Origin: Jimgerdemannia flammicorona
Lineage: Eukaryota > Mucoromycota > Endogonomycetes > Endogonales > Endogonaceae
Direction: 5' to 3'
Length of the DNA stretch: 23,828 nt
NCBI GenBank assembly: GCA_003990745.1
Contig: RBNI01001184.1
Location: 1-23,828 of the forward strand
The notes below the pieces were generated by a model that worked only from the letters and a program-made list of their open reading frames with translations, was not told where the DNA came from and did no database searches. The position numbers and the translations under genes were made by a program. How positions within the stretch are numbered: position 1 is the stretch's first letter; each line of letters starts with the position of its first letter. Of the stretch, positions 9,201 to 18,998 are shown in pieces.

Positions 9201-9668
9201 CTTATAAATAGATGGAATCACAAGAACTAACCTTTAAGAAACTCAAGCACTGTATGACTATAGCACCAATCCTTGTTTATCTCAATCTATAGAAGTTATT
9301 CATCTTGTATACAAATGTCTTCAAAGATAGTCTAGGAATAATTCTAGCCTAAGAAGGACCTGACCAATAACACTATGTGATAGCTTATACAAGCCAAGCT
9401 GCCAACCAGTAGTAGATGAACTATGGTAGCACCAAATTAGAATACCTTGTAGTCATATAAGTGGTCACTCTGTTCAAATATTATCTTATTAGAAAAAGAT
9501 TTACCCTAATAACTAATCATACAGCCCTCAAATGGCTATTCAATCATAAGGAACCTACTGGAATCCTAGTCCACTGGATTTTTATTCTCTAGGATTACAA
9601 AATCATCATTATCTACAAAGTAGAAAAAGCTTACAACAATATTGATATACTTTCCTGCCAACTCTAAT
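9201..9668 (+). pseudogene. RNase H domain relic
   Basis: A single frame reads FILYTNVFKDSLGIILA, IAYTSQAANQ, YGSTKLEYLVVI, FTLITNHTALKWLFNHKEP and YNNIDILSC, matching the gypsy RNase H. The two catalytic Asp in YTD and TDH are both AAT (Asn, 9314-9316 and 9515-9517). The Glu of KLEYL and the final Asp remain. In-frame TAG and TAA sit mostly at expected Gln positions, for example two TAG codons directly after a CAG codon near 9410. Confidence 0.9.
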
Positions 9669-10560
9669 GAACTAGAAAAAGGGTATACTGAGAAACTACA
9701 CTCCAATGAAAGCTCCTCTGACTATTAAGGAATAAGAAGATCTCATCTAAAAAGAATATCAAAAAGCTTACCAAGGACAAGCAAATATAGAAGAAAAATT
9801 GCAAATAACATACCAATATTGGCCTAATCTCAGAACACAAGTTTAGGATATACTTAAGAAATATGATACCTATCAGAAGTACCAAGAAAGGAAGAATCAT
9901 CAAGCACCATTACAACTAATCATACCACTAGATAATATATTTTAGAGATAAGAAGTAGATATAATTGGACCTCTATTAGTTATACTAAGAAGAAATAAGT
10001 ATATTCTTATATTTATAGAATACATATCTGACCAAGTAGCCCAAGGCTTTTCCAATGGAAATTGCAGATACTCTGACCATTGTAGGCCTTCTTCATAGAC
10101 TCACACTCAGATATGGACCTCCAGAAGAACTTATCTCTAACTGAGACACAGAATTTATCAATAATATAATTATAAGTTATATCTGAATTCACAAGATACA
10201 CCTCAAATAAACTACATTATACTACTCTCAGACCAATGGTATGACAGAAAGAATGAACCAGACCATTAAGAAAGAACTTGCCTAAGTCAATTCTACCAAC
10301 TAAGACCTCTGCTTATCTGAGATCCTATGGTAAATTTGGAACACTCCTGCTGCCTCCACTAAACAAAAGCTCTTCAAAATAATATTTGCTAAGAAAACCA
10401 GAACTGCTGACCATGAGGACTTCAGAGGCCTCTTCAAGAAGGCAGAACAGTTATATAATCAAGCCTAAGCTCAGATTATCAAAGCCCAAAAAAGACAAAA
10501 GAAGTACTATGACCAGAAGCAAAAGGATCAGAAGATCAAGATTGAAGATCAAGTAAAGCA
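9669..10560 (+). pseudogene. integrase relic (zinc and DDE core)
   Basis: The N-terminal zinc-like part reads YQYWPNLRTQVQDILKKY then DTYQKYQERK, with the usual Cys-x2-Cys replaced by Tyr residues. The core begins EVDIIGPLLVILRRNKYILI with its first Asp kept. It passes through PPEELISN-stop-DTEF, where the second catalytic Asp is AAC (Asn, 10139-10141), and keeps QTNGMTERMNQTIKKEL with the Glu. Several stops and frame changes are present. Domain order and spacing follow the Ty3/gypsy integrase. Confidence 0.88.
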
Positions 10561-10710
10561 TAATTGAAACCAACTTTACTACCAAACTAGAGCCCAAATG
10601 GGAAGGACTATATCTTATATATAATATCAGAGGAACTAGTATCTATTTAAGAAGTATAGATGGATGAACCCTGAGAATATTAGTATATATCAATTGTCTT
10701 AAGATATCTC
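10561..10710 (+). pseudogene. integrase C-terminal GPY/F-like segment
   Basis: Reads TKLEPKWEGLYLIYNIRG, then TSIYLRSIDG and LRILVYINCLKI. This resembles the 'KLxPxWxGPYxV...' module at the end of many Ty3/gypsy integrases. No chromodomain signature follows in the next 500 bp. Confidence 0.7.
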
Positions 10711-10739
10711 TCTCTCCATACCATAAATCAGAGAATTGA

Positions 10740-11250
10740 CAACTGCCTCCAGACTCTTATTCTCAGTTCTCTCCAAGCTCTACTAGTTTTATTATCACAG
10801 TTCCAAGTACTCGATAGAACATATCTTCAAAGAATCTAGATTTATCAAGAAAACCTCACTCTGGCTAAGAGATTACTCCAGGTCCACCAGCTATAGGCCT
10901 ACTATATAATTAGAGAATAGTTATAGAATATTTCCCTCTTAGACCTGATCTATATCTGTAACACCACTGGCCTGAACAGAAGGAATACTATTGCTGCAGA
11001 AAGACTATATATAATCTACAAATAGAACTCTTCAGCCCTGATCCAGGCCCAGTTTTCTCTGAATGATCTCTAAAGAATGACTCTACCTATCTACCTCAGT
11101 ATCATCTATCAAGTTGAGATCCTATTCCCCAAGAAAGAAGAAGAGCCCCTGGAATAGAGTGATCATAGTATAGATAATAAAGATGATGAAACAGATATAG
11201 ATACAGAAGCTACTTATACTTATTGGGATGATGACTAAAGAATAGTCTGA
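10740..11250 (+). pseudogene. tail ORF relic between integrase and 3' LTR
   Basis: A low-stop frame reads LIYICNTTGLNRRNTIAAER, FSLNDL, MTLPIYLSIIYQVEILFP and ends in an acidic stretch ATYTYWDDD just before the polypurine tract. Extra ORFs in this position occur in some fungal gypsy elements. I do not recognise a domain. It may also be only the end of pol. Confidence 0.4.
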
Positions 11251-11263
11251 GATAGATTATTCT

Positions 11264-11274
11264 TTAGTAGGGGC
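11264..11274 (+). other. polypurine tract (plus-strand primer site)
   Basis: A purine-rich stretch TTAGTAGGGGC lies immediately before the TGATATA start of the LTR. That is the expected place for the polypurine tract of an LTR retrotransposon. It is short and partly degraded. Confidence 0.65.
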
Positions 11275-11426
11275 TGATATAACAAGCAAATAGTATAATA
11301 TAGCCAGATGATGTGAATTCCCAGTATAGCATAGTTACTCATGACTACCATACTTATAATTAGCCAAGGATACCAAATCAGGACTCAAAAAAAAAAGGAC
11401 ACCAAATCAGGGTTATTTGTCTGTAT

Positions 11427-11539
11427 TCTGAGGACACACTTATTCAGTAGATACACTCATATTCTGTAGACACATTCATGTTCTATGAATATACTCATAT
11501 CTTACAGATATACTCATATCCTATAGATATACCCAAACA
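11427..11539 (+). repeat. 19-bp tandem array in LTR U3
   Basis: Units at 11448, 11467, 11486 and 11505, a partial unit at 11524, and a 21-bp diverged unit at 11427. The consensus is TAGATATACTCATATYCTR. The array lies just upstream of the TATA-like box, where U3 enhancer repeats are common in LTR elements. Confidence 0.8.
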
Positions 11540-11561
11540 TTACCAGAGATAGCAACCATAA

Positions 11562-11570
11562 TATATAAAA
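11562..11570 (+). promoter_or_regulatory. TATA-like box of the LTR promoter
   Basis: TATATAAAA followed by TACCCCAGAG, 23 bp downstream of the 19-bp array. Position within the LTR and sequence fit a U3 promoter. Activity is unlikely given the decay of the element. Confidence 0.5.
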
Positions 11571-11831
11571 TACCCCAGAGATAAGAGTGAATAAACCTCA
11601 GTCCAAATTGAAGTACAAACCAAAGAAGCCTCTAAAGATTGAGCATTGGTCCTCTTTTTCTACTCCAGTCTACTTTTTGATATAAAGAACAAGTCTGTTT
11701 TTGGTTTACTTATCAGATAAGCCTGAAGATTTGCTGCCAAAAGTTCAAGTGAAGAACTTCACTACTATTTGAGTAGTCTGTCACTTAAAAAATAAGCTAC
11801 TATTTTCAAGAAATCTACTATCTTGTCATAA

Positions 11832-12040
11832 AGCCAGTCTGTTGACACAACTTTACAGTAAACTTATTCATGCAAATAAAGTTAGTCTTGATGTAACTTT
11901 ACTTAAGAAGTCTGCCATTCCTAGAGAGCCTGTCTTAAGAAAACTTGCTATAAGTTAGTCTTCTAATATAACTTTACAGTAGAGCTAGTCTATGATGTAA
12001 CCCTACATAAATGAAGTCAGTCTTGATGTAACTTGTCAAG
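11832..12040 (+). repeat. AGTCTTGATGTAACTTTAC repeats in LTR
   Basis: Five variably spaced copies, near 11832, 11884, 11957, 11987 and 12018, of a 19-21 bp motif related to AGTCTTGATGTAACTTTAC. Spacing of about 30-75 bp indicates a diverged tandem structure downstream of the presumed transcription start. Confidence 0.6.
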
Positions 12041-12087
12041 AACCCACATCTGAGCTATTTACATTATTTGAGTTATCAAGTTATCTT

Positions 12088-12260
12088 ATATTCCCAGAAG
12101 AGCTAATTCAGGAAGAATCTATAATATCTGAGCTATCTGAGTTATCTAAATTATTCACATCATCTGAGTTATTCATCTATTCCCAGTGAGCCACCAATTT
12201 AGGAAGAATCTGCACCATTCTTTATTCCCAGTGAGTCTAATTCAGGAGGATCTGTACCAA
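12088..12260 (+). repeat. TATTCCCAGTGAG...AGGAAGAATCTG repeats in LTR
   Basis: Three copies, near 12090, 12177 and 12222, each with TATTCCCAG, a variable gap, AATTYAGGA and a GATCT or AATCT end. They interleave with repeated (T)CTGAGYTAT pieces. This is a third independent repeat zone within one LTR. Confidence 0.6.
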
Positions 12261-12639
12261 ATTGAGTTATTTATCAAATTATATTACACTATATAGAGAT
12301 AGTTGTACTATACAAAGAGATCATTATATAGAAATCACATACTTTTGAAATACAATCATCATGCAGAAATTATATACTTTTGGAGATCACTATCACTCAA
12401 GAAGAAAAACTGCTAAATTGCCAGACTATTCATACTACACAAACTGCTACTATACTCAAGAACTATCTCAATAAGAAAATTGACACAGAAATTGACCATT
12501 GTATCCAGATTGACTATTATACCACTAAACACCATCAAGGATACCAAGAATATCAGAACATTTTGTTGCTTTTGACAAAGTAACTAGAGGCTTAAGCCAA
12601 ACTATATCAATTCCCCCAACCTTATAATTTGCCTCCATT

Positions 12640-12870
12640 GAGTCAAATATATAATATTTAAGATATACTATATTATCTATAATTAAGTCTTAATATTTAA
12701 TATTATAATTTATTTGAGTATATTTTATATGTAAATTTTAATGGGTAACTTATAAAAATTTATAAAAAATGATGTAAATTGATATATTATAGTTATAGAT
12801 TTTCAATTGATATTGATACTATATATTGAGTATTTATAATTATATGTAAAGTATTCTATGTAATATAGTT
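12640..12870. other. extremely AT-rich strip
   Basis: Almost only A and T, with long TATA/ATTTAA tracts and no CpG; by eye well over 80 percent AT. It has no open frame and no element ends. It lies between the LTR end and the CpG-containing gene region and marks a compositional border. Confidence 0.8.
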
Positions 12871-13037
12871 TTACGAAGCAACCTCTTATTTTTTGGTCTT
12901 GGGTAGCCATTGTGTGAGGTAGGAGGGATGATGTTCGATCGAAACGAATGGGGCTGTGGTGTCATGTTTTCGAATTTGCCTGACTACAAATTTGCGACTG
13001 CTAATCGTCGATCATAATACTTGTTGGGACATGTAAG

Positions 13038-13043
13038 CACGTG
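13038..13043. promoter_or_regulatory. CACGTG E-box upstream of copy A
   Basis: A perfect palindromic CACGTG (followed by AC), a typical bHLH site of the Cbf1/Pho4 kind. It is outside the segment clearly shared with copy B. Function is inferred from sequence only. Confidence 0.35.
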
Positions 13044-13260
13044 ACTTATCAGTTCATCAGTAACGCGACATTCGCAACTTCAATAAAATACCTCTTTTAC
13101 CTGAATTCCTGAGAATTTCACTACACTACAATACTAATAGCAGAACAGCGACAACTAATCACCTGATTGCAGAACAAGGAAATCGTGATCTGTGAAATAC
13201 CAAGTCACGCAAATAACCCAGATACTGGGAAATGAAGTTGGCTGATTACGCAAGTCTTGA

Positions 13261-13268
13261 TGACGTCA
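13261..13268. promoter_or_regulatory. TGACGTCA CRE-like palindrome upstream of copy A
   Basis: A perfect CRE/ATF-type bZIP palindrome inside a block shared with copy B. The equivalent position in B (about 19154-19161) is TGGCGTCA, so the palindrome is broken there. Confidence 0.4.
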
Positions 13269-13746
13269 TAGTATCACTCCGGCGGAAAAGAATGATTTTG
13301 AAACAAAAAAACGTATAATGAGAAACACGACAAAGAGAGCGGACAAAGAAGAGGGTTGGTAGTCCAACTTACTGGTTACGAAGCCTTCATATCTTAAGTG
13401 GTTCGATATTTCTGGGAGCTTCCAAAAAAATGATTGTGCAACATGATGCAGCGACCCCTAAAACTGTTAGACTATTCATTATTCTTCTGCTTGTCCCGCA
13501 GTACTCATTGTTAGCAGCTCGTACCCCTAACGCTTCTCCTCATCTTAAAACCTCAGTATTGTCGAACATCTGAACGAAATTATGAAACCAACCACCCAAA
13601 AACTGGGCCCTTCGAAAGAGCCATTGTATTCGAGCTTTGGAACGTCGGCTGGTTGGGCCGCCCAGCAATCAAAGCCAAACTGGAAGAACCTGAATGAAGA
13701 AGGATGGCCGATACTATCGGCTTCTACGGACATCCCTATAGGGAAG

Positions 13747-14397
13747 AAAAAACAGTATCACACCACAAAATTGAACTCGTCGAGAATCTTCTCAAATAAG
13801 ACATCGGCTAGTACGTGGGGGGGAAATCCGAGTCGTAATCAAACCTCCATCCAAGAACCAAACGAGTCGCCCGACTGCCATTCGACCCTGGCCGAGAGAA
13901 GGCAGCGCATAAAGGAATACCCGCCCGACGATTATCGAGACAACGACGGTCCTCGACACAACGACGAGAAAAAACAGTATCACACCACAAAATTGAACTC
14001 GTCGAGAATCTTCTCAAATGCGACATCAGCTAGTATGTGGGGGGGAAGGCCGAGCCGTAATCAAACCTCCATCCAGGAACCAAACGAGTCGACCAACTAC
14101 CATTCGACCCTGGTCGAGAGAAGGCAGCGCATAAAGGAATACCCGCCCGACGATTTCCGAGACAACGACGAGAAAAAAAAGTATCACACCCCAAAATTGA
14201 ACTTGTCGAGAATATTCTCAAAAGAGACATCGGCAAGTATGTGGGGAGAAAGGCTGTGCCGTAATCAAACCTCTATCCAGGAACCAAATGAGTCGACCGA
14301 CTACCATTCGACCCTGGCCGAGAGAAGGCAGCGCATAAAGGAATACCCGCCCGACGATTCCAGAGACGACGGCGGCCCTCGACACGACAACGACGAG
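13747..14397 (+). repeat. three tandem coding repeats of 68-75 codons at the N-terminus of copy A
   Basis: Copies at 13747-13968 (222 bp), 13969-14172 (204 bp) and 14173-14397 (225 bp). Each encodes KKxYHTxKLNxSRIFS, a TSASxWG block, RNQTSIQEPNES, a STLxERRQRIKEYPPDD block and an acidic RDND/GPRHND end. Copy two lacks the GPRHND part. All lengths are multiples of three. Copy B has only one unit (QNSIQEPNELTDRHFTLAER onward) after a shorter Lys-rich start. Confidence 0.92.
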
Positions 14398-15438
14398 CGC
14401 GAAATCTCTTACATCGATATCATCCCGACCCCCTCCGAAATCACTTCGAGCCGCCCACCTTTTCTACCGTCCGACGCGTCAAATGCCGCGCCACACTTCC
14501 TCCCAAAGGGCTGGAAGCGCCAACTGGATATTCAATTCCGGTTGTCTCGCGAGGACATGCTGAGCGACCTACGCGACGGGCTCAACGAATTCATCCGCGC
14601 TCTGGATAAACCGCTCCCAAAGGGCCAGGCGTCTTTGACACCTCTGAGCAAACGGATGACGGACAAGGAGCTTGCAATAGTGCATCAGCACGTTAACGTA
14701 TACGAGAGCGCAGGATTTAATGGGTTGAAGCAGGTTGCTCACTGTGGGGTTGGGGCGGAGGTGTCGTTCCGGCAGCCGGAAATGAGGACAGAAAATACGT
14801 ATGCGAATCGGCGCGAGTTTTGGATGAATTCCAAGAAACGATTGATGGAGCAACAGCTCGTTTGTTTCCTTTGGAGGGCTGGGGAAGAGGAAAAGGAGCC
14901 GGATATTATCATCGGTCAGAACCCATTTAACATCACCTTCGGCGTGATCATCCACCGAGATTTGCATAAACTTTCCGTTCACGGCAATTTGGCGTATCTC
15001 ACAATTCAGTTCAGGCCATTCGACTACACCAAGATACTGGAGGGCGCGTCGAAAGGAAGATTTTCGGAGAACTTTATGATCGAATCCCCCAGCGCATATT
15101 TCGAGGCGTTCAAACCCATCCTGGAAGCTCTAAAGCAGTCGCCGCCTTCAACCATGCCGTTCGGTCGCTATCTGGCCCAAGAGAACATCGCCGACGCGCA
15201 GCTGCAACATCGCCAGCGCGAGCGCTAATAGAGATGTTGTTCAGCCGCCCAGCTACGCCACAAATTTCCAATTCGATTTGTCCGTTGTATGTCGCGGGAA
15301 GTCGCTCGAGCTGGACGTTCGTGTCGCTGGTTCGAGGACGAATGCGATTAACGGGTTGCGGAAGTTTAGTGATTTGGATGATTCACAGGCGAAGGCCGTG
15401 GTTGAAACATTGAGTCGGGAGGTTGCGTTGATACAGGG

Positions 15439-15521
15439 GTACGTATTATTAATGCATGTGTGGATTCATTCTCAGAGGACGTGTGATGCGAATAGTCTTC
15501 TGTGTGTTCTATTCCCTACAG
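15439..15521 (+). other. intron 1 of copy A, splitting the Walker A motif
   Basis: The donor GTACGT follows CAG GG and the acceptor CCCTACAG precedes A CCC CCA GGT, rebuilding Q-G-P-P-G-T-G-K-T across the junction (phase 2). Copy B has the matching intron at 20956-21037 with donor GTATGT. The precise motif across the junction supports the call. Confidence 0.88.
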
Positions 15522-18490
15522 ACCCCCAGGTACCGGCAAGACGAAGATTGGAATCGATTTGGTCCGAATTCTACTCCACAACCACGAAAAGGCACAACTG
15601 GGTCCAATCCTGTGCATCTGCGTGACCAACCACGCGCTTGACCAGTTCCTTGAGCACTTGCTGGACAAAGGTGTGGAAAACATTGTCCGAGTAGGCTCGC
15701 AGTCAAAAACGGAGCGGTTGGACAAGTTCAATCTTTCCGAACTCAAGATGAAGCAAAATCGTCCCTACTACGTTCGCCTTGAAATCCGCGAGCTGGACAG
15801 TGAGTTCAACGCAGGCGCTCCGCATTGTCGACGCGTGGCAGCATGGAGACCTACCGTGGAGGCACTTGGGCCCCTTCTTGCAGAAACGGTGCCCTGAGCA
15901 GTTCGTGGATTTGGATTACAGTACGTGCCCATTGCGATTCCCGTTGCAGAATAACGAGTATCGGAATCCTTTTACTCATTGGATTTGCGGGGACGACATT
16001 AAGGAGAAACAAGCAGAAATTCAGGGCAAGAAAGGTCAGGATATCCGACAAAACAATCGCTTCGTCGTTTTTCCAGGAGAGGGCAATAATCTTAGTAATA
16101 ACAGCAACGGGAAGGCAAAGGAAAGCCGGGCAAGCTCTGTTACAACGAACATTCCGACGACGAATCGACCCTTGGCGGAGCTCGACCTCAACCCGAATGT
16201 ATGGCACATGTATCTCAACGAACGTAAACGATTGGTCGAATCTTGGAAACCGACAGTCATGAAATCCATGCAACGTGAATTGCCAGGCCTTCTCCAAAGA
16301 TGCGATCGGCTGCTGAAGAGTCTCCAGGACAGACGAAGCTACACGACTCTCGACGTGTTTCGAAACAGCTCTATCATTGGCATGACAACAAACGGGGCCG
16401 CCAAGTACCGCGACCTGCTTCGAAAAGTCGGTCCTAAGGTTATCGTCTGCGAGGAAGCCGGCGAGGTGTTAGAGTCCCATATTTTGACCGCCCTGTCGCC
16501 CCACACCGAGCATCTCATCATGATCGGCGACCATCTCCAGCTCCGCCCTCAGGTCAACACCTACCGGCTTCGGACGGACTCAGGAATGAAGTACCAGCTC
16601 GACAAGAGCCTATTCGAGCGGCTGGTGACGGCGACCAAGAGCACCGCGCTGCCCATGTCGACTCTGGAGACGCAGAGGCGAATGCGTCCTGAGATTGCCG
16701 AGTTAATCCGTATGACTTTGTACCCCACCCTGATCGACGGAGAGAATACAGGTGTATACCCAGCCGTGGCAGGGATGATGAAGAATCTGTTCTTTATGGA
16801 TCACCGTAACCCGCAGAACGCCAGGAATGCGCAGGAGCAGTCGTTCTCGAACGAGTTCGAGGTGAAGATGGTTAAGGCGTTCGCCGAGTATATTTTACGC
16901 AATGGATACGATCAATCCGGAGACGTCGCAGTTCTTACACCGTATCTTGGGCAGTTGGCGAAGTTGCGGAGGGAGTTGTCAGATATATTCAATCTATCCA
17001 TTGATGAGAGGGATAAAGAGCAGCTTGATCAGGCTAAGGCACAGAGGGGAGTACCTAGGGAGACGGGCGAGGAATCTAGCAAAAATGACAAGGTTTTGCA
17101 GAAGCAAAAAAGCCCTCTCACTCTGCGCACAATTGACAATTTTCAGGTACGTTTAATGTGAATTCCGTTTGCAGAAATCCCAGAATTTATAAATCCGTGT
17201 GTATAATGAACCAATTTTCCTATGTCCAACAGGGGGAAGAAGCCAAAATTGTCATTATTTCACTGGTCCGAAACATCGAAAAGGACGACAAACGGGGCCA
17301 GATAGGGTTCCTCAAATCCGAAAACCGCACAAACGTCCTCCTCTCTCGAGCCCAGCATGGTATGGTCCTTTTCGGTAACGCCGAGGTTATGGAGAGGGGA
17401 TCTCCCATGTGGGCGAATATCGTCAAGAAGCTGCGGGAGGACAGTCGACTAGGTCCGAAGCTGCCCATCGTCTGCCAGAAGCATTCCCAAACCAATAATG
17501 ACGTTGACACGCCTGAGTATCTGAAGAAGGTTGCACCTGAAGGGGGTTGCACGGTGATGTGCAATGAGAAAATGCAGTGTGGGCATATTTGTCCTTTGAA
17601 ATGTAAGTCAAAGCCGAATCAATCTATGTTCTCTTCCAAAATATTCAATGGAATGACTGAATTCGTGTTTCTTTGAATACACGAAATTAGGTCACCCTCA
17701 TGATCCAAAGCACGCCACGATCTACTGTCTCGAACCCTGCCGTCGTTATCACAACGCATGCGGCCACCCCTGTCCAAAGAAATGCAGCGACTCGTGTGGC
17801 AAATGTGAAGTGATCGTCGGGCCTATAACTCTGGACTGTGGTCACAAACTAGCAACCCCAAAATGCTGACAAGCACAGGACCGCTCCAAGGTCTTCTGTT
17901 CTGTAATGGTGGACCGCAAACTTCTCACGTGCGAGCACAATATGTCATTGGAGTGCTCGGTTGACATCACCACCATCCGCTGTACTCAGTGCTGCAATAT
18001 GCCGCTTCCATGCGGGCATAAATGTCAATGGAACTGCTTCGAATGCCAAGATTACAATATTGAGGAAGCGATGGTTGGAGAAAGGATTGAGCGGACATAT
18101 CATCCTATCTGCACATCATCATGCGATAAAATTCGATCGTGCGGGCATCCTTGCTCGGTGGAGTGTCACCCGCGGAAAGCTTGTCCACCATGTCAGCCGT
18201 GTGCGACCAATGTTGCCTTAAGAAACATGGAAGCCTTGACTCTAGGTGATTAGATACTACAGCACGGTAATCGAAGGTTTCAGTTTTTTTTTTTCCGTTG
18301 TTTAGTATTTTACCACAAATGAGTGCGTTCAAATCCAAACCGATCTTATCTCCCAGTGAAATAAGGTCGCTTTCGCTTTGAGCGCATTGCAGTTCTTTCC
18401 TTTCCATTCTACATTCATATGTATCTGATTAAAGAAATATCTTAAATGAAATTGTGCTCAATCACTCGTAAAAATTATTTCGGACCTCTT

Positions 18491-18491
<1 letters not shown>

Positions 18492-18522
<31 letters not shown>
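18492..18522. repeat. poly(A) run, 31 nt
   Basis: A perfect run of 31 A followed by CCCCGG, in non-coding sequence between the two gene copies. Confidence 0.95.
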
Positions 18523-18524
<2 letters not shown>

Positions 18525-18914
18525 CCGGTGTTATGATTACCACTCATTCGCTTGATATATATCTCTTAGACTCCTCATCGTGCACACATTATGCGCACAA
18601 CCTTCGCTCCTCCACTACAATGCATATCGATTGTCATATACATTTATTCCCGGGGCCAGAGATATGAAGCAGGCGTACAAAGCACGCGCCTTCGTATGAT
18701 GTATACTATTTTAAATACAATATTACGGGCTATATATTAAGATTTAGTGGAAAAGCGTGCGTGACTTCATTCATGTTGATACGCTCATCATTCAGTGCAA
18801 AGTCTTATCTGTTACCCTAGTAGCCATAAGGACCAACCATATACTGTTGCCCTTGTGTTTTGTACAAATACTCTAGCAATTTTTCTGAATGAAGCTCAGT
18901 GAAAACAACTAAAA

Positions 18915-18998
18915 CGACTAAGTACAGAATGACGATGATGGCGACTAAGCACATAATGAGAATAATGACGACTAAGCAGTGCAGAATGACAGTGATGA
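18915..18998 (+). repeat. three-unit CGACTAAG tandem repeat, 27-30 bp
   Basis: Units at 18915-18941, 18942-18968 and 18969-18998 each start CGACTAAG and continue with a variant of CACAGAATGACGATGATG. Copy A has at most one diverged unit in the matching place (about 13125-13150, CGACAACTAATC). Confidence 0.7.

Larger units (their letters stand above)
3050..12609 (+). mobile_element. decayed Ty3/gypsy LTR retrotransposon, 5' LTR not found
   Basis: Translated pieces in plus-strand order match the Ty3/gypsy layout: gag-like region, aspartic protease, linker, reverse transcriptase, RNase H, integrase, tail ORF, polypurine tract and a 3' LTR starting TGATATA and ending TATATCA. Every coding part carries many TAG, TAA and TGA codons at positions where Gln, Arg or Trp fit the family, plus frameshifts and five catalytic Asp-to-Asn changes. 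CpG is nearly absent. No sequence resembling the 3' LTR lies upstream, so the 5' end is truncated, replaced or outside the window. The left boundary at about 3050 is approximate. A separate 1510-bp element interrupts it at 7359-8868. Confidence 0.92.
11275..12609 (+). repeat. 3' LTR of the gypsy relic, 1335 bp
   Basis: Begins TGATATAAC directly after the polypurine tract and ends ACTATATCA. TGATATA and TATATCA are perfect 7-bp inverted termini, and the TG...CA ends are canonical. It contains three internal tandem-repeat zones and a TATA-like box. The base after the end opens the candidate target copy ATTCC (12610-12614), which cannot be confirmed without the 5' LTR. The right boundary rests on the inverted terminus. 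Confidence 0.75.
12871..13581 (+). promoter_or_regulatory. upstream region of copy A
   Basis: CpG sites appear from 12874 onward. From about 13150 the sequence matches the upstream region of copy B (about 18990-19705), sharing GATACTGGGAAATGAAG, GGCTGATTACGCAAGTCT and ACGTATAATGAGA. It contains a perfect CACGTG (13038-13043) and a perfect TGACGTCA (13261-13268). A 7-nt A run (13305-13311) corresponds to a 29-nt run in B. It is shorter than B's because several blocks present in B are absent. Confidence 0.6.
13582..18253 (+). pseudogene. copy A: broken ZNFX1/Hrr1-like NF-X1 zinc-finger SF1 helicase
   Basis: By alignment to copy B, the exons are 13582-15438, 15522-17146, 17233-17602 and 17691-18253, with introns of 83, 86 and 88 nt at identical positions. 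Three lesions are visible. A 22-bp insertion bounded by direct repeats of AACATCGCC (15184-15192 and 15206-15214) shifts the frame to a TAA at 15226-15228. A net 11-bp loss near 15811-15814 shifts it again after the EFN codons. TGG to TGA at 17867-17869 stops the zinc-finger exon. Splice sites, helicase motifs (GPPGTGKT, CEEAG, MIGDHLQLRP, LLSRAQHG), zinc-binding Cys/His and the final stop are otherwise kept, so decay looks recent. Without frame repair only a 548-residue N-terminal product ending before Walker A could be made; a regulatory role for it cannot be excluded. The N-terminus carries three copies of a 68-75 residue repeat. Confidence 0.88.

Noticed and set aside
3050..11250. Stop-codon reassignment (TAA/TAG read as Gln) as an explanation for the interrupted pol
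   Set aside because: TGA at Arg positions, TAG at Trp, frameshifts and Asp-to-Asn catalytic changes also occur, and the helicase copy B uses normal Gln codons. Mutational decay explains all of it.
12380..12583. 67-codon ORF in the LTR
   Set aside because: It lies within the LTR, is rich in Thr/Ile/Gln from AT-rich sequence and shows no domain or conserved context.
15184..15228. Intron in copy A that would skip the 22-bp insertion
   Set aside because: No donor and acceptor pair of plausible length surrounds the insertion, and copy B is collinear exon here.
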